Below are positions 22,652 through 31,221 of a DNA stretch of 64,000 bases, piece by piece. The DNA lies in assembly GCA_039184865.1 (NCBI GenBank), contig JBCDAV010000024.1:1-64000 (forward strand), written 5' to 3'. The notes beneath the pieces were generated by a model that did not search any database, was not told the DNA's origin, and worked only from the letters and a program-made list of their open reading frames with translations. The stretch's first letter is position 1, and each line of letters starts with the position of its first letter. Position numbers and translations under genes: made by a program. The DNA is from Thermohalobaculum sp039184865. Its GTDB lineage: Bacteria; Pseudomonadota; Alphaproteobacteria; Rhodobacterales; Rhodobacteraceae.

Positions 22652-24907
22652 TTAGCGATGGGTAACGATGTGCTTGAGCGCGTGCTGCAGATCTTCGCGC
22701 ACCGAGGTCGAGCCAGCGTCCATGCTGCGATCCATGACCTGTCTGACCTGGAGAAGATCGACGCCGCGTAGTGCCTGCTTCACCGGCCCGATCGAAGCAG
22801 ACCTCATGGAAAGCTCGGTAAATCCCAGTGCGGAAAGGGCAATCGCCTCGAGCGGACGGCTTGCGGCCTCGCCGCAGAAGCTCAGGGACGTGCCGACAGC
22901 GCTGCACCGTTCGACGATCTGCGAGAGCAGTTTCAGGAAAGAGACGTTCAGCGTCGCGTATCTGCGGCGGACCCGTTCGTTCTCGCGATCGGCGGCGAAA
23001 AAGAACTGCATCAGATCGTTGCCACCGACTGAGACGAAGTCCGCCGTGGTGTAGAGCCGGTCCGGCGCGTGAACCAACGCCGGGACTTCGAACATAAGCC
23101 CGATCTTGAGGTCCGCTGGACGTGGATAGCCCAGACCGACCAGCCGCTCGATTTCTCCCAGAACGATGTCACGCGCCTGAAAATACTCGTCGGCCTCGGT
23201 GATCATCGGAAACATGATCGACAGCGGTCTGCCTTTTGCGCCGCGCAGCAAGGACTGGATCTGCATCCTGAACAGGCGTTGGCGGTCGAGGCCGACGCGG
23301 ATGGCCCGCCATCCGAGCGCAGGGTTCGCCTCGCGTTCCGAACGAACATAGGGCAGGACCTTGTCCGACCCGATATCGAGTGTCCGGAAATAGACATCGG
23401 CGCCCTGCGCCGCGTCGAGAACGCGCGAGTAGAGTGCTGCCTGCGCCTCGCGCAGAGGCATCCGGTCGCGGATCATGAACTGCAGTTCCGTCCGGTAGAG
23501 GCCGACCCCATCGGCGCCCGACTTGGCGAGCGATGGCAGATCGGCAAGAACGCCCGCGTTCATCCTGAGCTTGATCGTTGTGCCATCCAGTGTGCGCGCA
23601 GGTTTGCCGACGAGCGTCCGATAGGTCTCGCGCGCTTCGGCGGCGAGCGCGACCTGGCTGCGGTAGTGTTCCAGAAGCGCGCCGTCCGGGCGCAGTTCTG
23701 CACGGCCCCTGTCGCCATCGACCACAACGATGTCGCCCTGTTGTGCGTCGCGCGTGATCCGGCGAGTCTGCACGATCATCGGGATCGACAGTGCGCGCGC
23801 CACGATCGCCGCGTGCGAGGAGGTGGCCCCTTCCTCAAGGATCACTGCCGTGACGCGATCTGCGTGATCCATGAGCTCACCGGGACCGATGTTGCGCGCC
23901 ACCAGAACCGAGCCGGGCGGCACGACCGCGACACTGCCATTACCGGGCGCCACGAGATAACGAAGCAACCGGTTAGCAAGATCGTCCAGATCCGCCAGCC
24001 GCTCGCGTAGGTAGGGGTCGGTGATCCGTTCCATCCGTGCCCGTGCGTCGGACTGCACCTTCTCGACGGCGACCTCGGCCGACAGCCCCGAGTCGACAGC
24101 CTCATCGAGCCGGCGGCTCCAACCCTTGTCGTAGGCGACCATCCTGTAGGCTTCGAGTATGTCGCGCTGCTCGCTGCGGCCGCGCCCGGCCTGCTCCAGG
24201 AGCCTGTCCGCGTCGATCCGGACGGCAGCGAGGGCATTTGTCAGGCGCGTGCGCTCAGTCGCCGGATCTTCGGCGATCGGATCGAAGGCGACGAGGCGGG
24301 GTTCGTGCAAATGCACCGTGCCCTCTGCAATCCCTTCGCAGGCCGGACGTCCTGCGATACGGACCGACCCCATGCGGGTTCCCGGCCCTCCCGACAAACC
24401 GGACGACCCCAGGAAAGCACCCGCCTCGGCCATCTCGGCGATGACCATCGCGACGATCTCGAGACCTTCGATCTCATCATCATCGTAGACGCGTGCGGTG
24501 GTGTTCTGAACGACCAGCACGCCCATGATCTCGCCCACGCGCTGGATCGGAACGCCGACAAAGGACCGGTAGATCTCCTCGCCGGTCTCCGGAAGATAGC
24601 GAAACCCCGGCGCGTTCTGGGCATCATCGGTCGCGAACGGTTCGGCGCGCTCAGCGATCCGGCCGACGAGGCCCTGTCCGACACGCAGTCTCGCCGAATG
24701 CACCGAGTCGGCGCGCAGTCCCTCGGTTGCGCAAAGCTCCAGCGTGTTCTCGTCACGCTTCAGATAGATCGAGCAGACCTCGGCCACCATGTTACTGGCG
24801 ACAAGGCGCACGACCTTGTCCAGGCGCTGCTGACCGTCGCCTGCACCCGCCATGACCTCGCGCAGCGCCTTCAACAGCGCGCGTGATCCGCCTTTTGTGG
24901 TGGGCAT
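22652..24907 (-). CDS. ptsP: Phosphoenolpyruvate-protein phosphotransferase of the nitrogen PTS (EI-Ntr)
   Basis: A 751-residue PtsP. An N-terminal GAF domain (about 15-170, GVPIQRVGEIMGVLVVQN) is followed by the EI phosphohistidine domain (EEGATSSHAAIVARAL, active His) and the PEP-binding barrel (MFPMITEADEYF, SVGGNDLMQFFFAADREN, SFCGEAASRP). It moves phosphate from PEP to NPr and on to EIIA-Ntr, a regulatory relay for nitrogen, potassium and carbon balance. The start ATG 24907 follows GGAGGG. It lies 38 bases after lysC, an order common in alphaproteobacteria. Confidence 0.96.
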   Translation of the reverse strand: MPTTKGGSRALLKALREVMAGAGDGQQRLDKVVRLVASNMVAEVCSIYLKRDENTLELCATEGLRADSVHSARLRVGQGLVGRIAERAEPFATDDAQNAPGFRYLPETGEEIYRSFVGVPIQRVGEIMGVLVVQNTTARVYDDDEIEGLEIVAMVIAEMAEAGAFLGSSGLSGGPGTRMGSVRIAGRPACEGIAEGTVHLHEPRLVAFDPIAEDPATERTRLTNALAAVRIDADRLLEQAGRGRSEQRDILEAYRMVAYDKGWSRRLDEAVDSGLSAEVAVEKVQSDARARMERITDPYLRERLADLDDLANRLLRYLVAPGNGSVAVVPPGSVLVARNIGPGELMDHADRVTAVILEEGATSSHAAIVARALSIPMIVQTRRITRDAQQGDIVVVDGDRGRAELRPDGALLEHYRSQVALAAEARETYRTLVGKPARTLDGTTIKLRMNAGVLADLPSLAKSGADGVGLYRTELQFMIRDRMPLREAQAALYSRVLDAAQGADVYFRTLDIGSDKVLPYVRSEREANPALGWRAIRVGLDRQRLFRMQIQSLLRGAKGRPLSIMFPMITEADEYFQARDIVLGEIERLVGLGYPRPADLKIGLMFEVPALVHAPDRLYTTADFVSVGGNDLMQFFFAADRENERVRRRYATLNVSFLKLLSQIVERCSAVGTSLSFCGEAASRPLEAIALSALGFTELSMRSASIGPVKQALRGVDLLQVRQVMDRSMDAGSTSVREDLQHALKHIVTHR

Positions 24908-24945
24908 AATGCCCTCCGTGCCCCACCGCGGGGATTGCCTGCCCG

Positions 24946-26187
24946 TCAAGCAGCTTCCAAATCGAATGCCTTGTGCAGAGACTGTACTGCAAGTTCCATA
25001 TATCGTCGGTCGATCAGCACGCTGACCTTGATTTCGGATGTCGTGATCACCTTGATGTTGACGCCATCCGCCGCGAGTGCCGCGAACATCGTCTGTGCGA
25101 CACCGGCATGGCTGCGCATGCCCACGCCGACGATCGAGACCTTGGCGACCTCGTCGTCCACGATGATCTCCCTGTACCCGATGTCGTCCTTTGCCGACTC
25201 CAGCGCCTGTTGAGCCCGGGCGATCTGATCGTCGGCGAGCGAAAACGTCATGTCCGTCATGTTGTCGGCGCCGATGTTCTGCACGATCATGTCGACATTC
25301 ACGCCGGCCGCCGCGAGCGGACCGAAGATCGACGCCGCAACGCCCGGCCGGTCCGGAACCTTCACGAGCGTGACCTTCGCCTCGTCGCGCGAATAGGCGA
25401 CGCCGCTGACAACGTTCTTTTCCATGATCTCCTCCTCGGGGCAGACCAGCGTGCCCGGCAGGTCCTCGAAGCTCGACAGAACCTGCAGCCGGACCTTGTG
25501 GTTCATCGCGAGTTCGACCGACCGCGTCTGCAGCACCTTCGCGCCCAGCGATGCGAGTTCCAGCATTTCTTCGTAGCTGATCTTGTCCAGCTTGCGCGCC
25601 TTGCGCTCGATGCGCGGATCGGTCGTGTAGACGCCATCGACATCCGTGTAGATGTCGCAGCGCTCCGCACCGAGTGCTGCCGCGAAAGCGACTGCCGTGG
25701 TGTCCGAGCCACCGCGCCCGAGCGTCGAGATCCGGCCGTCCGGCGCGATCCCCTGAAACCCGGAAATCACGGCATGCAGGCCCTCGCCGAACTTGCGGTC
25801 CAGGTTTTCGGTCTCGATGGCCTCGATTCTGGCCGCACCGTGGGCATCCGATGTGCGCACGGGGACCTGCCAGCCCTGCCAGCTGCGCGCCGGAACACCC
25901 TGTTCCTGAAGCGTCAATGCCATCAGGCCGGACGTGACCTGTTCCCCGGACGCGACGACGGCATCGTATTCGCGCGCATCGTAAAGCCCGCGCGCGTTCG
26001 AACCCGGCGGCGAGGCGGAGTCCCGGACCCAGCCGACAAGCTCGTTCGTCTTGCCCGACATTGCGGAGACAATCACGGCAACCTCGTAACCGCGTTCGAC
26101 CTCGCGCTTGACCCGCCCGGCCGCATTTTGAATGCGTTCGAGATCGGCGACAGAGGTTCCGCCGAATTTCATGACCAGACGTGGCAT
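24946..26187 (-). CDS. lysC: Aspartate kinase
   Basis: A 413-residue monofunctional aspartokinase, first step of the Lys/Thr/Met pathway. The N-terminal MPRLVMKFGGTSVAD is the ATP-phosphate loop of the family; RGGSDTTAVAFAAAL and YTDVDGVYTTDPR are the other core motifs. Two ACT domains at the C-terminus (about 265-340 and 345-410; FSLADDQIAR..., MRSHAGVAQTMFAALAADGV) bind feedback effectors. The start ATG follows AGGAAG. It is the upstream partner of ptsP. Confidence 0.97.
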   Translation of the reverse strand: MPRLVMKFGGTSVADLERIQNAAGRVKREVERGYEVAVIVSAMSGKTNELVGWVRDSASPPGSNARGLYDAREYDAVVASGEQVTSGLMALTLQEQGVPARSWQGWQVPVRTSDAHGAARIEAIETENLDRKFGEGLHAVISGFQGIAPDGRISTLGRGGSDTTAVAFAAALGAERCDIYTDVDGVYTTDPRIERKARKLDKISYEEMLELASLGAKVLQTRSVELAMNHKVRLQVLSSFEDLPGTLVCPEEEIMEKNVVSGVAYSRDEAKVTLVKVPDRPGVAASIFGPLAAAGVNVDMIVQNIGADNMTDMTFSLADDQIARAQQALESAKDDIGYREIIVDDEVAKVSIVGVGMRSHAGVAQTMFAALAADGVNIKVITTSEIKVSVLIDRRYMELAVQSLHKAFDLEAA

Positions 26188-26460
26188 GGGTCTTCCTGTC
26201 GGGTGTGCCCGTCGCGGGCGGTTTTTCGCGCGCCGCTATAGCTCTGCGACGGTTCGGGGGCAAGGGTCGCCGAAGTATTCGCGGAGAAAATCCGGTAGGA
26301 TTTTTAGCGGGATTCCCGTGCGAACCTGACTTAGACCGTCGCCATTCAGGTTTCTTCTGGACGGGCATCAAAAGTCGGCCGGGGCGCTTGCGATCGTCGC
26401 TGTAATCCCCTTGCCTCGCCGCGCATGTCGCGTAACGTCATGACAAACAAAGGACGCGTC

Positions 26461-26814
26461 ATGACCAAAGCCCAGCCTAGAGTGATGAAGCCCGGCGAGA
26501 TGAGTTTCGTGCCGCGTTTCGAGTACGGAGAACAGGCCGAGGTTGCGGTCGCGTGCGGTCCGGACGACGGAACCGCACTCGGATGCGGCTATGTCCGGAT
26601 GAGCGGCGCGGAGATACCCTGGACGATCAAATATGACGAGATCGTTCTGGTGCTGGAGGGCACAATCACCATCCGGACGAAGTCGGGCGACCTCACGGCC
26701 AATGCACATGACTCGATCTGGCTGCCTGCGGGAACCGAACTGACCTATGTTTCGCCGGACTCGCTGCTGTTCTACGCGATCCACCCGGCGAACTGGGCCG
26801 AGGCAGCAAAATGA
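26461..26814 (+). CDS. EutQ-like cupin protein
   Basis: A 117-residue small cupin. The barrel strands are EIPWTIKYDEIVLVLEGTIT and ANAHDSIWLPAGTELTYVSP, the pattern of EutQ (ethanolamine utilisation, acetate kinase-like or accessory cupin). The start ATG 26461 has AAAGGA upstream; ATGs at 26425 and 26440 are less supported. It ends in a 4-base ATGA overlap with the FAD oxidoreductase, so the two are co-translated. The pairing with an amine oxidase-type enzyme suggests a role in amine catabolism; EutQ function itself is not certain here. Confidence 0.75.
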   Translation: MTKAQPRVMKPGEMSFVPRFEYGEQAEVAVACGPDDGTALGCGYVRMSGAEIPWTIKYDEIVLVLEGTITIRTKSGDLTANAHDSIWLPAGTELTYVSPDSLLFYAIHPANWAEAAK

Positions 26815-28127
26815 AGATTGAGACGCTGCCGTCAAACGACAAGACAAACGGCTGGAACGTCATACTGCCCGATCGCACACCGCATGCAGCACTCGATGCC
26901 GATTGCAACGCAGACTGGCTGGTGGTCGGTGGCGGCTACGCGGGCCTCGCCGCAGCACGGCGGCTTGCCGAGAACCGTCCTGACGAGAAGATCGTGCTGG
27001 TCGATGCCGGGATCATTGGCGAGAACGCCTCCGGTCGCAACTCGGGTTTTGCGATCGATACACCCCATACGACCAGCGCCGATCCCGGTGAGTTGAAAAG
27101 CGCCCATGCGTACATGCGCCTGTCGCGCGCGGCCATCGCCTATCACAAGGAGCAGATCGACCGGTATGGCTTCGACTGTGACTGGCATGTCGCCGGCAAG
27201 TACCAGACCGCCGTCACCGACAAGGGTCGGTCGGACATGCTCGAGCCGTTTTCGGTTGCGCTCGACGCCTTGGATGAGCCTTACGAATGGATTGGCGGGG
27301 AGGACCTTGCCGCGCGCCTCGGCACCGTTCACTTCAAGCACGCGATCTACACGCCGGGCTGTGTGCTGTTGAACCCTGCAGCGCTCGTGCGTGGGCTGGC
27401 CGACAACATGCCCGAGAACGTCACGATCCACGAGGATACGCCGATCATCGAGATCGAATACCAGAACGGCGTGCAGGCCCGCACGCCCGGCGGAACGGTA
27501 CGGGCACCGCGCATGATCCTTGGCGCCAACGGTTTCTCGGACCAGTTCGGCTTCATGAAGCAGAAATTCGTTCACATCGCCGCCCACGCCAGTATCTCCC
27601 GACCTCTGTCAGACTCCGAGATGGAGGCGTACGGTGTCGAGGAGCCCTGGGGCGTCACGCCGATCAATGCCGTGGGCTCCATCACATGCCGCTTCACGCG
27701 CGACCGGCGCATCCTGATCCGCAACCAGATGGACGTCGCGACCAGCCGATCAACGACGAAGGCGCGGCAGGGCCAGATGACCCGTCAACACAAGAAGCTG
27801 TTCGATGAATGGTTCCCGATGCTGCCGGAGGTCGAGATGGAGCACACCTGGACGGGCTTTGTCGCTTTGTCGCGGAACGGCGCCCCGGCCTGGGGTCAGG
27901 TTGCCTCGAATGTCTGGATCTGCGCCTGCCAGAACGCAATCGGTGTGACCAAGGGCACGATCTCTGGACTGCTCGCCGCTGATCTGGCGTGCGGGCGCGA
28001 CAATCCGCTGATCGAGGACATGCGGGGCCTGGGTGAGCCGACCGATATCCCCGCGCGCTGGATGACCGAGATCGGCGCTCGCGTTCGTCTGGCCTGGGAA
28101 GTCTGGTCAAACCGGCACGAGGCATGA
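26811..28127 (+). CDS. FAD-dependent amine oxidoreductase, PuuB/DadA-like
   Basis: A 438-residue flavoprotein. The ADP-binding motif is WLVVGGGYAGLAAARRLAEN (about 36-55), followed by VDAGIIGENASGRNSGF, which matches the GASGRNGG motif of gamma-glutamylputrescine and glycine/sarcosine-type oxidases. The C-terminal FAD contact is WICACQNAIGVTKGTISGL. It likely oxidises a secondary or gamma-glutamyl amine. It overlaps the cupin gene by 4 bases and is convergent with speE, so polyamine synthesis and an amine oxidase are neighbours. The exact substrate is not proven. Confidence 0.83.
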   Translation: MKIETLPSNDKTNGWNVILPDRTPHAALDADCNADWLVVGGGYAGLAAARRLAENRPDEKIVLVDAGIIGENASGRNSGFAIDTPHTTSADPGELKSAHAYMRLSRAAIAYHKEQIDRYGFDCDWHVAGKYQTAVTDKGRSDMLEPFSVALDALDEPYEWIGGEDLAARLGTVHFKHAIYTPGCVLLNPAALVRGLADNMPENVTIHEDTPIIEIEYQNGVQARTPGGTVRAPRMILGANGFSDQFGFMKQKFVHIAAHASISRPLSDSEMEAYGVEEPWGVTPINAVGSITCRFTRDRRILIRNQMDVATSRSTTKARQGQMTRQHKKLFDEWFPMLPEVEMEHTWTGFVALSRNGAPAWGQVASNVWICACQNAIGVTKGTISGLLAADLACGRDNPLIEDMRGLGEPTDIPARWMTEIGARVRLAWEVWSNRHEA

Positions 28128-28157
28128 CGGTTCTATGGAGACGGTCGTATCCGCTAT

Positions 28158-28179
28158 GTCCCGGGCGAAGACCCGGGAC
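28158..28179. terminator. Hairpin between FAD oxidoreductase and speE
   Basis: GTCCCGGG (28158-28165) and CCCGGGAC (28172-28179) form a perfect 8-bp stem with a CGAAGA loop. No T-run on either side; together with the next hairpin it separates convergent genes. Confidence 0.5.
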
Positions 28180-28218
28180 CGCAAGCGTGTTCTCTAACTT
28201 CCCCCGGCGAGGCCAATC

Positions 28219-28251
28219 GTAGCCCGCAAGACGGCTACTCTTTTGTGTTTT
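28219..28251 (+). terminator. Terminator of the cupin-oxidoreductase operon
   Basis: GTAGCC (28219-28224) and GGCTAC (28233-28238) form a 6-bp stem followed by TCTTTTGTGTTTT on the plus strand, about 110 bases after the oxidoreductase stop and just before the convergent speE stop. Confidence 0.6.
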
Positions 28252-28259
28252 CGATGTCC

Positions 28260-29105
28260 TTACGGCATCAGTTTCTGCACATATCCCGGCAATGCAAAGG
28301 CGCCCGAGTGGACCTCCGGCGTGTAGTAGTCCGTCTCGATCCCCGTCGCCGCGAAACGGCGAGACAGCTCCGAAACTGAAACCTGCCGCGCCGGTCCGTT
28401 GGTGCCCCAGCCGAATGCCATCGGTCCGCCGGAATAGGTCGGCACGGTCGCAAGATAGCAGCCCCAGTCGTCGAACAGCGCCTTGAACGCGCGCATCGTG
28501 TCGGTCAGTTCATCGCCCTGAACGAACGGCACGCCGTTTTGGGTGACGAGAATTCCGTGCTCTGTCAGGCACCGCGCCGCGTGGCCGTAGAACGTATGGG
28601 TGAAGAGCACCTCGCCCGGGCCGATCGGATCGGTCGAGTCGATTATGATCACGTCAAAGGCCCCGACGCAGTCGCGCATGAAGTCGGCACCGTCTGCGAT
28701 CACGAGGTTCAGACGCGGATCCTCGAAAGCGCCCTGCGACAGCTTCGGCAGGAACTCCTTGCAGAACTCGACGACGCCGGCGTCGATCTCGACCATCGTG
28801 ACGTGCTCGACCGTCCTGTGGCGCAGCACCTCGCGCGCCATGCCGCCATCCCCGCCGCCGATGATCAGCACCCGCCTCGCCGACCCGTGAGCGAGGATCG
28901 GCACATGGGTTAGCATCTCGTGATAGATGAAGTTGTCGCCCTCGGTGGTCTGCACGACCCCGTCCAGCGTCATCACCCGACCCCAGCGCGCGTTCTCGAA
29001 CACCTTGATGCGCTGGTGTTCTGTTTCGCTGTCATAGAGCATCCGCTCGACGGACAATGATTGACGGTAGGACGCATGCAGCGTCTCGTCCTCCCAGACG
29101 GTCAT
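28260..29105 (-). CDS. speE: Spermidine synthase (polyamine aminopropyltransferase)
   Basis: A 281-residue SpeE that transfers an aminopropyl group from decarboxylated SAM to putrescine. Characteristic pieces are DGVVQTTEGDNFIYHEMLTH (substrate Asp/Tyr region), VLIIGGGDGGMAREVLRH (nucleotide loop), MVEIDAGVVEFCKEFLP and IIIDSTDPIGPGEVLFTHTF (catalytic Asp in DSTDP). The start ATG 29105 overlaps the speD stop by 4 bases. It forms an operon with speD, and an upstream in-frame extension is only an antisense shadow. Confidence 0.96.
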   Translation of the reverse strand: MTVWEDETLHASYRQSLSVERMLYDSETEHQRIKVFENARWGRVMTLDGVVQTTEGDNFIYHEMLTHVPILAHGSARRVLIIGGGDGGMAREVLRHRTVEHVTMVEIDAGVVEFCKEFLPKLSQGAFEDPRLNLVIADGADFMRDCVGAFDVIIIDSTDPIGPGEVLFTHTFYGHAARCLTEHGILVTQNGVPFVQGDELTDTMRAFKALFDDWGCYLATVPTYSGGPMAFGWGTNGPARQVSVSELSRRFAATGIETDYYTPEVHSGAFALPGYVQKLMP

Positions 29106-29629
29106 TGCTGAGCCTCGACCAGCCCGAGGCCGCGACGGAATTCTTTCACACGCACATCGTCCGTGGCGAAGGCCGCACTGAGGACATCGACCGCCTTCCA
29201 CGGCTCGGCATCGCCGCACATGAAGACATCGAACGCGCCGTAGCCGATCTCGGGCCACGTGTGCACTGAAATGTGGCTTTCGGCGAGGACCGCAACGCCG
29301 GAGACGCCCTGCGGCGAGAACTTGTGCGTGTGGATGTGCAGAAGCGTGGCGCCGCAGGCCGCGACACATGCGCGGAACGCCTGCTGAATGCGCACCTCGT
29401 CGTCGAGTCCGGTGCCGTTGACCACCTCGATGATCAGGTGCGTTCCGGCAAAGACATCCTTGCCGTCACGAATGAAATGATCCTCGCGATCCGCATCGAA
29501 CAGATCGGTCCCGGCGACCACCTTGAACGGTGCAGAATCGTGAACGGCCGTGCGGCCGAGGTTGGAATCTTCCTCATGGGCGCCTGTCTCCAGACCGATC
29601 CCCAGTTGGAAGAGGTTGGCGTCCGACAT
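29102..29629 (-). CDS. speD: S-adenosylmethionine decarboxylase proenzyme
   Basis: A 175-residue class 1b AdoMet decarboxylase, source of the aminopropyl donor for SpeE. The self-cleavage site is Glu117-Ser118 in AESHISVHTWPEIGYG; Ser118 becomes the pyruvoyl cofactor and His123 is the processing His. LLHIHTHKFSPQGVSGVAVL precedes it. An N-terminal extension of roughly 50 residues relative to the shortest bacterial enzymes is seen. Translationally coupled to speE. Confidence 0.95.
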   Translation of the reverse strand: MSDANLFQLGIGLETGAHEEDSNLGRTAVHDSAPFKVVAGTDLFDADREDHFIRDGKDVFAGTHLIIEVVNGTGLDDEVRIQQAFRACVAACGATLLHIHTHKFSPQGVSGVAVLAESHISVHTWPEIGYGAFDVFMCGDAEPWKAVDVLSAAFATDDVRVKEFRRGLGLVEAQQ

Positions 29630-29864
29630 GGCGCTCCCCCTTCATACCAGCAGATGAATCCAGAGGTCCCTTAGCGCCCCCCCAAACGACATTCCCCGCT
29701 TGGAGTTGGGATCGGTTCCCCTCATGCGAAGGCGCCGTCTATGGATGCGCCTTGATTCGCGCAAGAGGCCTTACACGCGCGCCAAAAGGGAGATACGAAT
29801 TCGACCTCGCGCCGTCCGAGGCGGCCCGTGGAATCTGGCGTGCGAACGCAAAGGAGCGTAGGCG

Positions 29865-30878
29865 ATGACACGTAATCTGGCCAACCGCAGGGTCGTTCTG
29901 TCGAGCAGACCGAAGGGCGTGCCGCAGGCCGATCACTTTACGGTTGACGAAGTGCCGGTTCCGGATCTCGGCGACGGCGAAGTTCTGGTCCAGACGCTGT
30001 TCTGGTCGGTTGACCCTGCGATGCGCGGATGGGCCAACGATGCCCCGAATTATCTGCCGCCGGTGACCATCGGAGATCCGATGCGCTCTTTCGCCGTCGG
30101 GCGGGTCGTGGCGTCCCGCAATGCCGACTATGCCGAGGACGATTTGGTGCACGGGATGCTCGGCTGGCAGCGCTATGCGATCTCGGATGGCTCGAACATC
30201 GACCGTAAGGTGGCGGATTCCGGGTTATCGCCTTCTCTCGCCCTGGGCGTTCTGGGCCTGAACGGTGTGACGGCCTATTATGGATTGCTGGATGTCTGCG
30301 ATCCGAAGCCGGGCGAGACCGTTGTGGTCTCGACCGCTGCAGGTGCTGTAGGTGCGGCGGTTGGCCAGATCGCCAAGATCAAGGGCGCGCGGACCGTCGG
30401 GATCACCTCGTCGCCCGAGAAGATGGCGCTTTGCCGTGAGAAGTTCGGTTATGACGCCGTGATCAGCTACCGCGATCAGGACGTGGCGGAGGCCCTGGCC
30501 GAGGCCGCACCCGACGGCGTGCACTGCTATTTTGACAACACCTGCGGGCCAATCAGCGATGCCGTGATGACGAAGCTGGCTCTCGGCGCACGGATCTGCA
30601 TCTGCGGCACGGCGAGCCTGACCGATTGGAACCCGATCCCTGTCGGGCCGCGTGTGCACCGTCAGTTGCTGGTGGCGCGGGCGCGGATGCAGGGTTTTCT
30701 CGTGCTCGACTATCAGGACCGGTTCGGCGGGGCTATTGACGCACTCTCGGGCTGGATCAGGGACGGACGGCTGAACTTCGAGGAGCATATTCTGGAGGGC
30801 GCCGATGCTGCCCCCGGCGCGATCGACATGCTCTATCGCGGGCAGAATTCGGGCAAGCTGCTGATCCGGGTGGATTGA
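29865..30878 (+). CDS. NADP-dependent oxidoreductase, zinc-free MDR family (CurA/leukotriene B4 dehydrogenase-like)
   Basis: 337 residues. The N-terminal segment NRRVVLSSRPKGVPQADHF and VDPAMRGWANDAPNYLPPV are typical of the YncB/CurA group, which reduces alpha,beta-unsaturated ketones and aldehydes. The Rossmann motif is VVVSTAAGAVGAAVGQIAKI with an NADP-type downstream SPEK segment. No zinc ligands. The start ATG follows AAAGGAG. Monocistronic; the following 343 bases hold no clear gene. Confidence 0.9.
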   Translation: MTRNLANRRVVLSSRPKGVPQADHFTVDEVPVPDLGDGEVLVQTLFWSVDPAMRGWANDAPNYLPPVTIGDPMRSFAVGRVVASRNADYAEDDLVHGMLGWQRYAISDGSNIDRKVADSGLSPSLALGVLGLNGVTAYYGLLDVCDPKPGETVVVSTAAGAVGAAVGQIAKIKGARTVGITSSPEKMALCREKFGYDAVISYRDQDVAEALAEAAPDGVHCYFDNTCGPISDAVMTKLALGARICICGTASLTDWNPIPVGPRVHRQLLVARARMQGFLVLDYQDRFGGAIDALSGWIRDGRLNFEEHILEGADAAPGAIDMLYRGQNSGKLLIRVD

Positions 30879-31221
30879 ATAGGCTTCTAACGCTCACGGT
30901 CCCTGCTTTTGCAGGACGAATGTTTCGCGGGAGGATCGCTCAGTCTGGGGAAAGCTCGGCCTGGAGTGCTCGCCTTCGTGGTTGCTAGGTGGCGCGTGAG
31001 ACCCGCAGGTGAACGGTCCGTCAGTTTGAGGCTGAGCCCTCGACGCTAGTCAGGTCCGCGAAAGAGCCGACCGCATAGACGTCGCGACGCGCCTGCGATG
31101 TTGGTCGTTACTGTGCCGCCGCCGAGATATTGGCGAACACCGCATGTTCGTCGTCGAGGTATCCGAAGCGTAAGGCCGGCAGACGAAATTCTGCGTTCGA
31201 TTGGGAAGACTGCCTTCCGCG
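30879..31221. other. 343-base region without a supported gene
   Basis: On the minus strand around 31110-31215 a 30-residue open stretch ending LDDEHAVFANISAAAQ before a stop looks coding-like and may be the tail of a decayed gene, but it has no start and overlaps the CaiB gene end. CCCTGCTTTTGCAGG near 30900 can form a small hairpin after the MDR gene. Nothing else is seen. Confidence 0.35.

Noticed and set aside
22652..26371. A 1239-residue minus-strand frame covering ptsP and the lysC region
   Set aside because: The upstream part is an out-of-frame shadow of lysC; ptsP starts at 24907 with a clear ribosome-binding site.
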